Counted from the first letter of the stretch, positions 11,912-24,819 are shown. The stretch is 64,000 nucleotides of DNA from Tachypleus tridentatus (GCF_004210375.1 NC_134834.1:12199857-12263856), one strand, 5' to 3'. Numbers and translations are program-made. The notes: a model not told the origin generated them from the sequence alone.

Positions 11912-13840
11912 GTATACAACAATGAAACTGAGTTATGTACTCAATATTACACCACGTACAGTATACAACAATGAAACTGAGTTGTGTACTCAATATTACA
12001 CCATGTAGAGTATACAACAATGAAACTGAGCTATGTACTCAATATTACACCGTGTAGAGTATACAACAATGAAACTGAGTTATGTACTCACTATTACACC
12101 ACGTACAGTATACAACAATGAAACTGAGCTGTGTACTCAATATTACACCGTATAGAGTATACAACAATAAAACTGAGTTGTGTACTCAATATTACACCAT
12201 GTAAAGTATACAAGAATGAAACTGAGTTATGTACTCACTATTACACCGTGTAAAGTATACAAGAATGAAACTGAGTTATGTACTCACTATTACACAACGT
12301 ACAGTATACAACAATGAAACTGAGCTGTGTACTCAATATTACACCGTGTAGAGTATACAACAATAAAACTGAGTTATGTACTCAATATTACACCGTGTAG
12401 AGTATACAATAATAAAACTGAGTTATGTACTCACTATTACACCATGTAGAGTACACAACAATGAAACTGAGTTATATACTCAATATTACACCACGTACAG
12501 TATACAACAATGAAACTGAGTTGTGTACTCAATATTACACCATGTAAAGTATACAAGAATGAAACTGAGTTATGTACTCAATATTACACCACGTACAGTA
12601 TACAACAATGAAACTGAGTTGTGTACTCACTATTACACCACGTACTGTATACAACAATGAAACTGAGCTGTGTACTCAATATTACACCGTGTAGAGTATA
12701 CAACAATAAAACTGAGTTATGTACTCAATATTACACCGTGTAGAGTATACAACAATAAAACTGAGTTATGTACTCACTATTACACCATGTAGAGTATACA
12801 ACAATGAAACTGAGTTATATACTCAATATTACACCACGTACAGTATACAACAATGAAACTGAGTTGTGTACTCAATATTACACCATGTAAAGTATACAAG
12901 AATGAAACTGAGTTATGTACTCAATATTACACCACGTACAGTATACAACAATGAAACTGAGTTGTGTACTCACTATTACACCACGTACAGTATACAACAA
13001 TGAAACTGAGCTGTGTACTCAATATTACACCGTGTAGAGTATACAACAATAAAACTGAGTTATGTACTCAATATTACACCGTGTAGAGTATACAACAATA
13101 AAACTGAGTTATGTACTCACTATTACACCATGTAGAGTACACAACAATGAAACTGAGTTATATACTCAATATTACACCACGTACAGTATACAACAATTAA
13201 ACTGAGTTGTGTACTCAATATTACACCATATAAAGTATACAAGAATGAAACTGAGTTATGTACTCAATATTACACCACGTACAGTATACAACAATGAAAC
13301 TGAGTTGTGTACTCAATATTACACCATGTAGAGTATACAACAATGAAACTGAGTTATGTACTCAATATTACACCGTGTAGAGTATACAACAATGAAACTG
13401 AGTTATGTACTCAATATTACACCATGTAGAGTATACAACAATGAAACTGAGTTATGTACTCAATATTACACCGTGTAGAATATACAACAATAAAATTCGG
13501 TTATGCACTCAAATAACGCCATGTACAGTATACAACAATGAAACTGAGCTACGTACTCAGTAATACGTCATATAGAATATATACAACAATGAAACTGAGT
13601 TATGTACTCACTATTACACCACGTACAGTATACAACAATGAAACTGAGTTGTGTACTCACTATAACACCACGTACAGTATACAACAATGAAACTGAGTTA
13701 TGTACTCAATATTACACCACGTACAGTATACAACAATGAAACTGAGTTATGCACTCAATATAACGCCATGTACAGTATACAACAATGAAACTGAGCTACG
13801 TACTCAGTAATACGTCATATAGAATATATACAACAATGAA
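11912..13840. repeat. 49-bp minisatellite array H (~39 copies)
   Basis: The unit is GTATACAACAATGAAACTGA then GTTATGTACTCAATATTACA and CC(G/A)(T/C)GTAGA. Each unit contains TGAGT-N5-ACTCA, a 5-bp inverted repeat, and GTATAC. Units with GAGCTGTGTAC recur near 12321, 12664 and 13008, a 343-bp period or seven units, so blocks were duplicated as higher-order units. Right-end copies are more diverged. Confidence 0.96.
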
Positions 13841-14064
13841 AATGTACTGTGTATTCCATATTCTATCATACAAGCCTCAACTCTCCAAACTGAAAACTTG
13901 CAAAGTCCAAACAGAACTGTGTTTATTAGATAATCGACTGAACCTGATTCAACTGCGAACTCATTTTAAACACTGTAGTAGCGAAAATCTTCCAATTGTT
14001 TTAAGTCACTGCATTATTTGACCCTGGTCTTTCTACAGTGGTTCAAAAGTTCTCCAAAGTGATT

Positions 14065-14332
14065 GTTTGTTTGTTTTCGGATTTCGCGCAAAGCTACTCG
14101 AGGGCTATCTGCGCTATCCGTCCCTAATTTAACAGTGTAAGACTAGAGGGAGGGCAGCTAGTCATCATCAACTCTTGGACTACTCTTTTACCAACGAATA
14201 GTGGGATTGACCGTCACATTATAACGGCCCCACGGCTGAAAGGGCGAGCATGGTTGGTGCGACCAGGATTTGAACCCGCAATCTTCAGTTTACGAGTCGA
14301 ACGTCTTAACTCACCTGGCCAGGCCGGGCCTT
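14065..14332 (-). mobile_element. SINE family A, near full length
   Basis: Starts with the GTTTGTTTGTTTTCGGATTT tail side and ends with CTGGCCAGGCCGGGCC at the tRNA-like head. It has a short internal deletion in the CCACCCACCGCCAAC region. Confidence 0.94.
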
Positions 14333-15037
14333 CAAAGTGGACTTAATGTTCTAAGTTAAAATTGTCACCTTTTTCACAAAACGTAATATATTCAAGTCTC
14401 AAAATGTAACAGGAACACTTAAAGAAAGCTAGGCATCGGGGATTGTTCGCCATCAAGGGAATATACCTTCTAGAAAGATCTGGGGAGGACAAAAGGACTC
14501 TGAAAGCTAGGTGAGGAAGAGTGTAGCATATTGTTTTACTTAGTTCGCAATTATGACTCTAGATGGAGCTTACACGAATCATTGAACGAAAGATCGATTG
14601 GTATATATTTTTTCACCTTTCACGCAAACGAACACAGACGGCTATCTGAACATATAGGATGTGAGGAAAGCAAGAAGATAGAGAACAGCACCCACTATCT
14701 AACTCTAGGTAAGGGAAAGTTGGGGTCACCATTTAGGAAAATGTTTTTCGTGTTGTCATTAATTACTAAAGTTCACAGTGACCAGCAAAGAAAGACTTTT
14801 AACAGTTTGTTCAGTAATCTTAACAGCTATCATTTGATTAGATCTCACCGTCTACAAAACTATATTTATATATTGGGGATATACATCAAAGGTCTTTAAA
14901 TTGTAAATGAGGTGGTATAGATGTACCATTCTCACTACTAAAGATTCAATGAACGTATTCCACCCGGCCTACTTCATGGTGGGCACAGATACGTAGCCAA
15001 CGTATAGCTGTGGGCTTAACAACAGAAACAAAGTTGG
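14333..15037. other. Intergenic, unrecognised 122-codon frame only
   Basis: A plus-strand frame at 14531-14899 encodes 122 residues with no motif, family resemblance or splice context that I recognise. I treat it as a chance open frame. Nothing else is seen. Confidence 0.4.
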
Positions 15038-15321
15038 GCCCAACATGGCCAAGCGTGTTAAGGAGTGCGACTCGTAATCTGAGGGTCTCGGGTTTGCGTC
15101 CCGGTCGCGCCAAACATGCTCGCCCTTTCAGCCGTGGGGACGTTATAATGTTACGGTCAATCCCACTATTCGTTGGTAAAAGAGTAGCCCAAGAGTTGGC
15201 GGTGGGTGGTGATGACTAGCTGCCTTCCCTCTTGTCTTACAGTGCTAAATTAGGGACGGCTAGCACAGATAACCCTCGAGTAGCTTTGTGCGAAATTTTA
15301 AAAAACAAACAAACAAACAGA
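15038..15321 (+). mobile_element. SINE family A, near full length
   Basis: GCCCAACATGGCCAAGCGTG head, TCGTAATCTGAGGGTC anticodon-arm region (CGT in the anticodon position), conserved body and a CAAACAAACAAACAG tail. Confidence 0.95.
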
Positions 15322-15339
15322 AACAAAGTTTCTCAGTGA

Positions 15340-15640
15340 TAAGTTAAAGGTTTATAACGCTAAAATACCAAATTTTGTATCTCAGGACAATTAACATTAT
15401 TGTATTAACAATAGAAGTGTTAATACCCATACCAGCCGTTCTGAGATACATTTTTATTTCAAGTTGGGTTTCTCGTCATCAAGGGAAACCAGGTTTTGAT
15501 ACCTGTTCAGGGCACAGCACATATTAGTCTATCGTGTAGATTTGTACTTAACAAAATACAACCTTTATCAACGGTAAGTCTGAAGGTTTATAACGCTAAA
15601 AACGGGGTTTGGATACCCGTAGTAGGGACACAAACTTTGG
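15340..15640 (+). mobile_element. SINE family B fragments and a dispersed-repeat fragment
   Basis: Two SINE-B-like pieces: GTTATAACGCTAAAA-type sequence near 15347, and GGTAAGTCTGAAGGTTTATA with AACGGGGTTTGGATACCCG at 15567-15636. Between them, 15425-15484 carries CCCATACCAGCCG and GGGTTTCTCGTCATCAAGGG, shared with 6880-6950 and 38341-38405. Confidence 0.5.
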
Positions 15641-16136
15641 GTGAAATCACTTACTAATTAAAATACATAAAGTACTCACTTGTCTTATTGATTATACGTC
15701 TGGTTACCATTTTTGCGCGAGACTTCTCTGTTTATAGAGTCATAGACTCAAAAGTAATTTGTTGTGTAAATTGTTTGGACTGTTTCTTGTTAAACGTAGA
15801 GTCATGCAGTTTAGATAAACATGTTTAAAAAATCCCTCCGATAATCCTATAGCTAACTCTAAACGATTTCTAATCTCGTCTAATTTAACTTTTCCATCTG
15901 TATATTTCGAGCTCACCACTTGACTGAAAGTAAAATCCGAGAGAATGTGTACACGTCAGGTCAACCTTTATACGAGTTCATTCAAAGTCACCCACACACG
16001 TACTTCCGGTGCACGAGAGTCACGTAATCGAGATGTCGCAGTTCTGTTTATTAAAGGATGACAAAAGTCATTCGATCCTACAAAATTATTTATTTCGACC
16101 AAGTGATACCGTCTCTCAGACGGTCAACAATAAATG

Positions 16137-16345
16137 TCTTTGTTGAATTTTAGCGCAAAGCTATTCAACGGCCGGCCACGATAGTCACCTCCAATTTGAA
16201 AGCGACAAACTAAAGGGAAGACAGTCAAGTCAATACCCAAGCCCCCCCTCGCCCCCAGCTTACTCTGAGGCTAGTCTATATAATCAGTGGCGGGATTCCA
16301 ACCAACGACCCACAGATTGCAAGACGAGTGCCATAGAAACCCAAC
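16137..16345 (-). mobile_element. Old, diverged SINE (family A-like)
   Basis: The sequence GAATTTTAGCGCAAAGCTAT, a degraded body (CTAAAGGGAAGACAG) and GGCGGGATTCCAACC keep the SINE-A order, but with many substitutions. Confidence 0.55.
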
Positions 16346-16602
16346 CATCAAGAACAGTATTTGTACTTACAGCATCAATATCCGTGATTCGATTTCTCCT
16401 GATGGACCTAACACAGATAGATCATTTTGTAGCTTTGTGATATATATACATACACACACATATACAACTATATAGCACTCGAAGATGGTGATTTAAAAAT
16501 ACGGAAACATGTAGTCATTTTAGGGATGGTCTCTATTTTTAATAAATTATTAATTGTGTAATCAAATTAATGTTTCACTTCTCTTTATTGTGTGTATTTA
16601 TA

Positions 16603-16831
16603 TACAGGGTGACCCCTAAGTCCATACCCATCCATATATCTTATGTATCCAGTGTCACCAGTATTCTTGTGCTCATGTACCCACGTACTTGTCACAATAC
16701 GCTCTTCAAGTGTAACAGTGCTCACATCGGCCATATTTCTCTGACAAAAAAGAAACCAATTTATAATACATGCGTAATTGAATATAACATAATAACATAT
16801 GGATGGGTAGGGACTTACGAGCCACCCTGTA
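16603..16831. mobile_element. MITE with ~35-bp terminal inverted repeats
   Basis: The left end reads TACAGGGTGACCCCTAAGTC, then CATACCCATCCATAT. The right end, reverse complemented, reads TACAGGGTGGCTCGTAAGTC, then CCTACCCATCCATAT. The element is about 229 bp with no transposase frame. TACAGGGTG tips flanked by TA resemble Tc1/mariner-type ends (established for that superfamily), so it is probably a non-autonomous derivative. Confidence 0.8.
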
Positions 16832-17162
16832 TTTAGTACAAGTGTCGTTTTCTAAATTATTTACAATTGATATTATTCACTGTTTATTTTCTAGAATTTT
16901 TTACCCTACAGTTAATAAAAAAACATCCATTAACAAGCTGCCATTTACCAAACCAACACTATTCTACAGCTAAGCCTGCATTCTATACCAGTTACTCTCT
17001 ATGTCTTGAAAGGTGAACGGTATTTATATTTATGGTAAAGCTGTTAAGGTTATCTTCCACCATCCATTAGTTTGAACTATTGACCAAGAAAGACAGTCTG
17101 CATCGCCGTATCATCCGTTCTAAGAGACTGGCTGTCACTGTATAACGCACTCACAGCTTTGT
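16832..17162. other. Intergenic, nothing recognised
   Basis: AT-rich with no supported gene or repeat. Confidence 0.5.
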
Positions 17163-17242
17163 TTTGTGGCATTGTATGGATTCGAACTGCACTCTTCGGA
17201 TCCGAATTTCGAAGCTCTACCACAGGACCAGCACGCCCCATA
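17163..17242 (-). mobile_element. tRNA-like SINE fragment
   Basis: GGATTCGAACTGCACTCTTCG followed by GAAGCTCTACCACAGGACCAG is a reverse-complement box B plus box A arrangement. No body can be assigned. It could be a decayed tRNA pseudogene. Confidence 0.4.
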
Positions 17243-18968
17243 AAAGTAAAGGTAACAACGCTGAAGATCAGACATCTTCATTTGCTAATTTAAATACTCA
17301 AATATATTGCCCATCTATTTTAAAGCACTAACATCGCTTAATATAGAGACGCATCGATATTTGCACGTGCAAAAGTAATGTTTATTATTAGTATTAACAG
17401 TCCCTATAGACGTTATTAACGCGTTATTCCAACTGGACTGTGTCCTTCCACACCTGAACCTAAGCGACCCCAACACACTTGATGAAACATCACCCAGCCA
17501 GTGATGTGGGCTGGAAGGCCCAAGCAGCTGACACACGCGTTCTCTGGACATCATGATTATGGATTATATTTGTATGAGGCGCTATAAAGGACATTATTTA
17601 AGTTAGTAAGGTCTCGAATGATGATGAATTGTATCAATGTATCCACGAAATCTTCAAATATTACTCCACTGGTTACATGTTGCCCGTTTTGCTCGTAATT
17701 GGTGGTGTGCATATTGAAGTACGTGGCGAAAGTACGCCCTTAAAAAAAATTAAATATTATTTTTGCACGCACATTAAACTTTGTGTTTCTTTGTGAAACA
17801 ACTTGTATTATTTTATAAGAGTGTTTTCTTCTTTTTTTTGGAAATCCAGTGTCATTTTTAGATTTTCATCTGTCTCTTCCTCGGCGGCCAGGCTCAAAGG
17901 ACTCAAAACACTAACATGGGACTAGCTAGCTTTAGGCGGGCTCTGTTTTATTATTTAGTAAAAAATGATGGCAAGTTCATGTAATTATAACGAATTTATC
18001 TATTTTTTTCTTTTACTGTATTGCTTGTAAGTATAATACTCAACACGCAACCTTTTCAATATAAACTAAACGAAAGCAAGCCTAATTCGCTCATATAATT
18101 CCATAGCTACAATCTGTCCACAAACTGATAGAATACACGCAAGTTAACATAGATTATTTATCCGACACTAAATTAGCTGATTATCAGTGGATTGAATCAC
18201 TCATTGAGCACTCAGTTACTAACTGATTCACTTCACTCTTATTTATACTGCACTCGTCTCTTACTCACTTCGCGATCATGACATCTCTCGCCTTCCAGCA
18301 AAAACCCAAATTATACACTAAAAACGTATGACGCAGGGAAGACAGCACTCCCTCACTGTGGAGTTAACAACAAGTAAACAAACCATCTGTCCGTATGATG
18401 TATTAAAGTTATAAAGACAGAAAGAATGGGTTGTATGTAAAAGTTTGTTCAAACTGTTCCGAAAGGTAAGCATATTCAACCTGTGTAATAACTAGGACTT
18501 GGGGCTTTTGCACCCATCTGAAATGATCAGAAGTACTCGTTTCTTTCTCCACATTCCAGTGAGGGGGGAAACCTTACACTCGATAACATAAACAGAACAC
18601 GACTTAAAGGAAATAATACGCTAACCAGATAACTCTGGACAGACTTATCCACCCACACTGTTACGGTGGGCAAATAATTCTGCAAGGCCTACAGGGCAGG
18701 GCAAATTTTATCTCATGGCTTGGTGACTGATCGGGTCGGTGTAGACCACTCACTTCCTGTGTGTTAGAAAATAAAATAAACATAATCCATGCTGTGAGCG
18801 AGTCACAAGAGACGGTTCCATCCTCCTCCATAATTAACTGTTATTAACATCTACTCGCTCAATCCGTTACAAACAGTACGGGAAACCAGGAACATTGGCG
18901 TTTTTATTTTACGCGAATAAACGTCTTTGGATTTTACGAATTTGCGTATGTAATAGTTAAGCTATTTT
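17243..18968. other. Intergenic, nothing recognised
   Basis: About 1.7 kb without array, clear SINE, or exon-like open frame bounded by splice sites. Confidence 0.5.
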
Positions 18969-19000
18969 ACACACACACACATATATATAGAGAGAGAGAC
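18969..19000. repeat. Compound microsatellite (AC)n(AT)n(AG)n
   Basis: Consecutive ACACACACAC, ATATATAT and AGAGAGAGAG tracts. Confidence 0.95.
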
Positions 19001-19313
19001 CTTAACAATAAATAATCAAACCACTAAAGTGTTTCTTATTTATAAACGTAAGGTGCGTACAGATAAATAGTTCGACAGGATATATACACAATGTTTGTGT
19101 TCCTTGTCTTTTAACTTGTTTTACAAATAATTAAGTTTTAAGAGAAGAATCAACTGGTTATTCTGTTAACCACAACCTGTTCAGATATCAAGGAACCCAC
19201 CACTTCGCTGGATGACAGCTCACAAAAAAAAAAAAAAAACTTTCGCAAGTCGCTGAATAATGAGGAAATCAAGACATACAAGTCAATAAATCTGTCAGTA
19301 TTAAAATACAATA

Positions 19314-19763
19314 TGAATACAGAGAGATACTGTGGAAGTCATGGTACTGAACACAAAATGATTAAAGATGTATCTGAATACAGAGAGATACTGTGGAAGT
19401 TATGGTACTGAACACAAAATGATTAAAGATGTATCTGAATACAGAGAGGTACTGTTGAAGTCATGGTACTGAACACAAACTGATCAAAGATGTATCTTAA
19501 TACAGAGAGGTACTGTTGAAGTCATGGACAAACTGGTGAAAGATGTATCTGAATACAGAGAGATACTGTGGAAGTCATGGTACTTAAGACAAACTGGTGA
19601 AAGATGTACCTGAATACACAGAGATGCTGTGGAAGTCATGGTACTGAACACAAACTGGTCAAAGATGTATCTGAATACACAGATACTGTGGAAGTCATGG
19701 TACTGAACACAAACTGATCAAAGATGTATCTTAATACAGAGAGGTACTGTGGAAGTCATGGTA
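19314..19763. repeat. ~61-bp minisatellite J, seven to eight units
   Basis: Units begin GAATACAGAGAGATACTGTG, then GAAGTCATGGTACTGAACAC and AAACTGATCAAAGATGTATCT. Several copies have internal deletions. Confidence 0.93.
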
Positions 19764-20064
19764 TGATAATGTGCGTCCCCCTGAAATTTTGTTGTCCCAC
19801 CTCTTGAGACAACGGCGCCAATTAATCTAATTTTAGACTTATTGCACATTTGGCCTCGTTATATGTCATCTTACTTTCCCTTTAGCACTGGATGTGGTAG
19901 ATGTAGGGTATTGATATATTTTATTACTTCTTAGTTTTGACTCATAAGTTTTCGATATTATGTATCTGATGTCTGGTGTTTTATACGTTAGTTTTTTTAT
20001 TATCTTTCCTTTCACGCTATCTGGGTCCCCCGGTGTTAGAACGATATGGTTATAGTTTTATAAT

Positions 20065-20130
20065 GCTAAAAATCCTGGGGTGGATTCCTTGCTGTGAAGA
20101 AGAAAGACGACCCAATGTGGCTTTGTTCTA
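20065..20130 (+). mobile_element. SINE family C fragment
   Basis: AATGCTAAAAATCCTGGGGT, GGATTCCTTGCTGTGAAG and CCCAATGTGGCTTTGTTCTA match the box-B and 3' body of SINE-C. Confidence 0.6.
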
Positions 20131-20136
20131 CATATC

Positions 20137-20272
20137 GAATAGTGGGAGTGACTGTCACATTATAACGCCCCCACGGCTGAAAGGGCGAGCGTATTTGGCG
20201 CGACGGGGATGTGAACCCGCTACCCTCAGATTACGAGTTGCACGCCTTAACACGCTTGGCCATGCCGGTCCG
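20137..20272 (-). mobile_element. SINE family A, 5' half
   Basis: Truncated copy from CGAATAGTGGGAGTGACTGTC to the CTTGGCCATGCCGGTCC head. It abuts a SINE-C fragment at its left. An open frame over both strands here is SINE-derived. Confidence 0.88.
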
Positions 20273-22094
20273 ATAAAAAGAGACATGGCGTCTTTTGTAA
20301 ACCATATCTTAAGATGGCAAAAATAGATAGAGTATATGAACATGTCCACGTAGTGGCATACATCATTACATTTTATTAAACAAAACATTAAAATAAATAG
20401 GTTTTAAAAATTTTATTTGTAAAAGTTAACTTTTTTAAAGAACGAGGAACAAGGGGGCGTTAGTTTCCAAACAGATATAAAGTTGTTTGTTTCTCTCGCC
20501 TTTGTTGTATGTATGGAAATGGTGAAAATCAGTTAACTTACAGACAGTACCTAACATATCCGAACAAAAGTAAAGTCATTACTTTGTAGCTAATGAAAGA
20601 AAATCCGATGATGTAATTACTGTCCACTAGAGAACGCAGAATCTTTGATTATATTTACATTTAACTTGCAGTGCATTAAATCAACAAAAACAAAATATGC
20701 AAATAACACAACAAAGATTTCTTCAGAGTGATGCTGTCCACATCCACGTGTGACATATAAAACGGGTAGGTCTACAACAAAAACAAAATCCACAAGTAAC
20801 ATGACAATCCTTTCTTCACAAGTTTCTTGACCAGTGTAACACTACAAGCGTTCAAAATGTCCTGAACTGTTCACAACGCACGAGTGACATAAATGTCCTT
20901 GTACAAACAATAAGTGTTGCATAAACTACAACAGAATCTACATTCCTCTTGGAAAGGAGTTCACTGGCCAGTCCTTAATGCTGTCCTTCACAGTGGTTTT
21001 ATGTCAACTTGTTTAAATTTGCAGTCTTAATAATTTTGTTTTACCCAAAATTTAATAAAATATTCCCGAGATAAAATGTCAAATAAGTCGCAAAGAAACA
21101 ACATATATAACGGAGGTAGTCAGTTGGACGCCCTGTTCGATTCTACATGAACAGCCATGCATACAATTGTCCAGGTTTCATTTCATGTAAATAGTTGGAT
21201 AACGAAGAACCTTCAGCTGATACACGAAAGTAAATAAAATAAAAACAGACTGAATCTTAACTGAAATTCTTAAATATAAAGTGAGTTAATTTCTTGAGCA
21301 CAGAGAAAACCTGAAACGCAGAACGTGAAGGCCACGTAATTGAAGAAACGCGTTTACCGACATAGAATGCCGTTGTAGCAGATCGCCTCGAGTTTCTAAC
21401 GTACATGATTACCAGAACTTGAGTAGCAGCTAGGTACCTACCTTATCGATTACACAGCTTCCGGTTCTGAACGTGTATTCCTTGTGCAAAAGTGAATGTT
21501 GTTCGAGGAAACCATTAAACAAGGTGGCAAAGAAACAAACTTGGCTCTAAATGTACTTAAAACGATGAGGCTAGCTTTACAGAACGTTATTTCAAAAGTA
21601 CAGTTGTTGTTGTTTTCAGAAATACGATTTTAGTAAGACGGGTGAGAAATTATAAAAAAATAGTTCTGATAGATTAGTTAATTTATTATATAATGTTTGT
21701 ACAAGCTACGTCCACTTTGCCCCTGATTGGAGCCCGCACAAACAATGTATCAACATTAACTCTAAACCTAAATGTAGGCCTAAACTCAAGCACAACGTTC
21801 ATGCATAAACTGTAAAACCTATGCCTAACTTGACTAGTTTTGTTATGTGATCAAACGCGTAACTCACCATGTACCCGAATTACAGACCAGAAGCGATGGC
21901 TTTCACTCATTACTCAATCACTTCTGATTAAATACTTCACTCTGATATTCAATACTCTTTCACTATTCGTATTACTGACTGTCACTCTACGGACTGCACG
22001 CGTATAACTAATTCATCCATCTTGATCTTAGCCAAATTTGCTAGGCTCATGCGCCCTCTATCTAACATCTAAATTAAATCACTGAAATATAGTT

Positions 22095-22100
<6 letters not shown>
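20273..22100. other. Intergenic, nothing recognised
   Basis: About 1.8 kb of unique-looking AT-rich DNA. Short open frames lack splice context or family features. Confidence 0.5.

Positions 22101-22136
<36 letters not shown>
22101..22136. repeat. (AT)18 microsatellite
   Basis: Thirty-six uninterrupted bases of alternating AT. Confidence 0.98.
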
Positions 22137-22139
<3 letters not shown>

Positions 22140-22730
22140 TTTTGTAAAGTCGCACGAACAGTCCAATGAAGTAACAGTAATTACTCAATCTGTCAGATCA
22201 GAGGATTGGGTTTGTGATGTATTTGTCTAGGCCTTAAGTTCTAGTAGCTACTTGTTTAATTGGTTAGCACACTGCATGTATCCTTGACATTTAAAGTACT
22301 TAAATTTATTTGAGATTCTTGGCCATGAACGAAAAGCACGGTCGATCTCTCTCCATCCCGTTGCTATGGAAACTCTTGATCACGAGCCAAAGCATGCAGA
22401 AAAGTTGTTTTCTCAGACGCTTCTCAGACACTGATGAAATTAAGTAAGAAACCGCAACGTAAGTATTGGAGAACCATTTACAACAATAAAGACAGAAATG
22501 TCTTGTTCCGAAAACTGTTATTTTTGTAAAAAACGTTTTACTTGTAACGGGGATATTAATGAACAAAGTAAAAGTTTACTGCCAGTTCTGGCTAATGAAA
22601 GTCATAATCTACACTCTGATGGCAAACTGTTTCAGTTAAAAGCCACGTGACCTGTACTGGTTAATCTGATGAAACCACAACATAATTCAGTTTCTCTCGA
22701 ATGCGTGTTTTACTCGCAAACGGTCTGAAT
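22137..22730. other. Intergenic, nothing recognised
   Basis: An 86-codon minus-strand frame (22306-22566) has no recognisable features. Confidence 0.45.
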
Positions 22731-23003
22731 TGTTTATTTGTTTCTTAAATTTCGCGCAAAGCTACACGAGACCTATCTGCGCTAGCTGTCCCTAATTTAG
22801 CAGTGTAAGACTAGAGGGAAGGCAGCTAGTCATCACCACCCACCGCCAACTCTTGGGCTACTCTTTTTACCAACGAATAGTGGGATTGATCGTCACAATA
22901 TAACGCCCCACGGCTTAAAGGGCGAGCATGTTTGGTGCCACGGGGATTCGAACCCGCGACCCTCAGATTACGAACGTCTTAACGTACCTGGCCATGCCGA
23001 GCC
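22731..23003 (-). mobile_element. SINE family A, near full length
   Basis: TTTATTTGTTTCTTAAATTT tail side, full conserved body, GGGATTCGAACCCGCGACC box B (reverse) and GGCCATGCCGAGCC head. Confidence 0.95.
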
Positions 23004-24223
23004 AACCCTAAAAAGGACTTGCTTCACTCAAGCTAGATCTCTCTCAGTCGTCAAGGGAGACAGCTTATTTATAACTGTTAATTACACTCGCTAACGTTTT
23101 GAACAAGCTTGTCGTAACTGAAAGCGTTTGTGAAAATATATTAAACACTCGACCATAAAAAAATCTAACCCTTCATCCTTATTTTCGATTAAATTATTTT
23201 ACTGTTTTATTATTTTTATGTAATCTAGTGGTGAGATGAAAATCTATATTTTTGTATTTACATGTGATACAACGTATTTTTTCACACGTCTAAGGATGGC
23301 GTTGAAACGTACAGGGTTGATCAATTTTTAAATACAACCTTTAATTATGTATCTCAACAACGTTGATGTCTTGAGTATCTTTACACAAGTTTCTTGAATT
23401 TTAACCTAGGTGACGCTTCACATAAAGATTAATCCAACACCAAAAATGACCAGAACGGCTGGGTAATGGTGTGTCGTATTACGCCTACACTGCACAGCTA
23501 ATCATGGTTTATAAATCCGTCGCTTGGACGATATTAGATTATAATGCATCTGGTTATTTTTTTATCACATCTTTATTGACCGTATTCATTACATGTTATA
23601 CGCTGCTTTTGACGATATATTCTTTCTTTTTGTTTTTCTATTAGAACCCGTCAGGTCGATAGACGTTCGTTATAGATCGTCAAGAGATAGAGAGAGAAAA
23701 AAAATGAATATCGTCAAGAGAAACGGTACTCAGTTGACAGAAAAATATATTTTGGTTTTTATAAGAATGTAAATAGTCAGTTACCCGGCGTATCTTTGTT
23801 TTCACTCCACGTACGTGGTAGCTTGTTCCGACCGGAAGTGAAAATTGACTTATGATAGATTATGACGTGATTTAACAGACTGAAACATACACAGAAATGT
23901 CTTCTATTGTGATACTAATTAAAAGTACGAACCTGGAATAAACGGAGTTTTACTTTGAATGGGCTGCTCCTGCCCATATCTGAAGTGGGATGTTGTTTTT
24001 TTTAACTTCAATACTGAGACCTTCGACTGGAAGACCAGAGATAAAGAGGGAGCGTTAATATATCTAACAAAAAGAATAATGTGTCAGTGAATCACGAAGA
24101 TTGCAATTTAAATACAGATCTTGGGTTGTCGACATCCGTACTTAATTCGTTAAATTATGCGAAACAGTAAAATAATAAAACGGAGAATTAGTTGCAGCAT
24201 GTACGTTTTTTTTTTTTTTCATA
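23004..24223. other. Intergenic, nothing recognised
   Basis: No array, SINE or gene is recognised. An AGATAGAGAGAGAAAAAAAATG purine-rich stretch lies near 23690. Confidence 0.5.
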
Positions 24224-24612
24224 GCAGAGCCACAGAGGGTTACCTGCTGTGTTCACTGAGAATAATCTATTGTTTGTTTGTTGTTAATTTCGCACAAAGC
24301 TACTCGAGGGCTATCTGCGCTAGCCGTCCCTAATTTAGCAATGTAAGACAAGAGGGAAGGCAGCTAGTCATCACCACCCACCGGCAATTCTTGAGCTACT
24401 CTTTTACCAACGAATAGTGGGATTGGTTGTAACTTGGCAACGTCCCCACGGCTGAAGGGACGAGCATTTTTGGTGTGACGGTGATTCGAACCCGCGACCC
24501 TAAGATTAGGAGTCAAGCGCTCTAACCAGCTAGCTAGACCGGGCTAAGAGAAGAATCGAACGCCCTGATTTTAGTGTTGTGAATCCGAACACCTTCTACT
24601 GTCCCATCAGGG
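24224..24612 (-). mobile_element. SINE family C split by an inserted SINE-A
   Basis: The 3' part (AGAGCCACAGAGGGTTACCT and GCTGTGTTCACTGAG) ends near 24265. The 5' part resumes at 24547 with AGAGAAGAATCGAACGCCCTG through CCCATCAGGGG. Together they restore the order of SINE-C seen intact at 10378-10462. Confidence 0.75.
24271..24546 (-). mobile_element. SINE family A, inserted in SINE-C
   Basis: Full-length copy with a TTGTTTGTTTGTTGTTAATT tail side and a TAGCTAGACCGGGCTA head. It sits inside a SINE-C copy and is therefore younger than it. Confidence 0.93.
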
Positions 24613-24671
24613 GTCAGCACGTAACAAGTTGATTAACACGTATTGACAAGATATTTCTTAATTAAATTGTG

Positions 24672-24819
24672 AACGTAACTGTAAAGAGGTTGTGACGTGC
24701 GACCCATCCTTATCCAGAACGTGACCGTAAAGAGGTGGTGACGTGCGACCCATCCTTATCCAGAACGTGACCGTAAAGAGGTGGTGACGTGCGACCTTTA
24801 ACCCATCCTTATTCAGAAG
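24672..24819. repeat. 46-bp minisatellite L, three units
   Basis: Three copies of AACGTGACCGTAAAGAGGTG, GTGACGTGCGACCCATCCTT and ATCCAG. The last copy has a small insertion. Confidence 0.92.

Noticed and set aside
14531-14899. 122-codon plus-strand frame
   Set aside because: No recognisable family, no splice context, and composition like the surrounding DNA.
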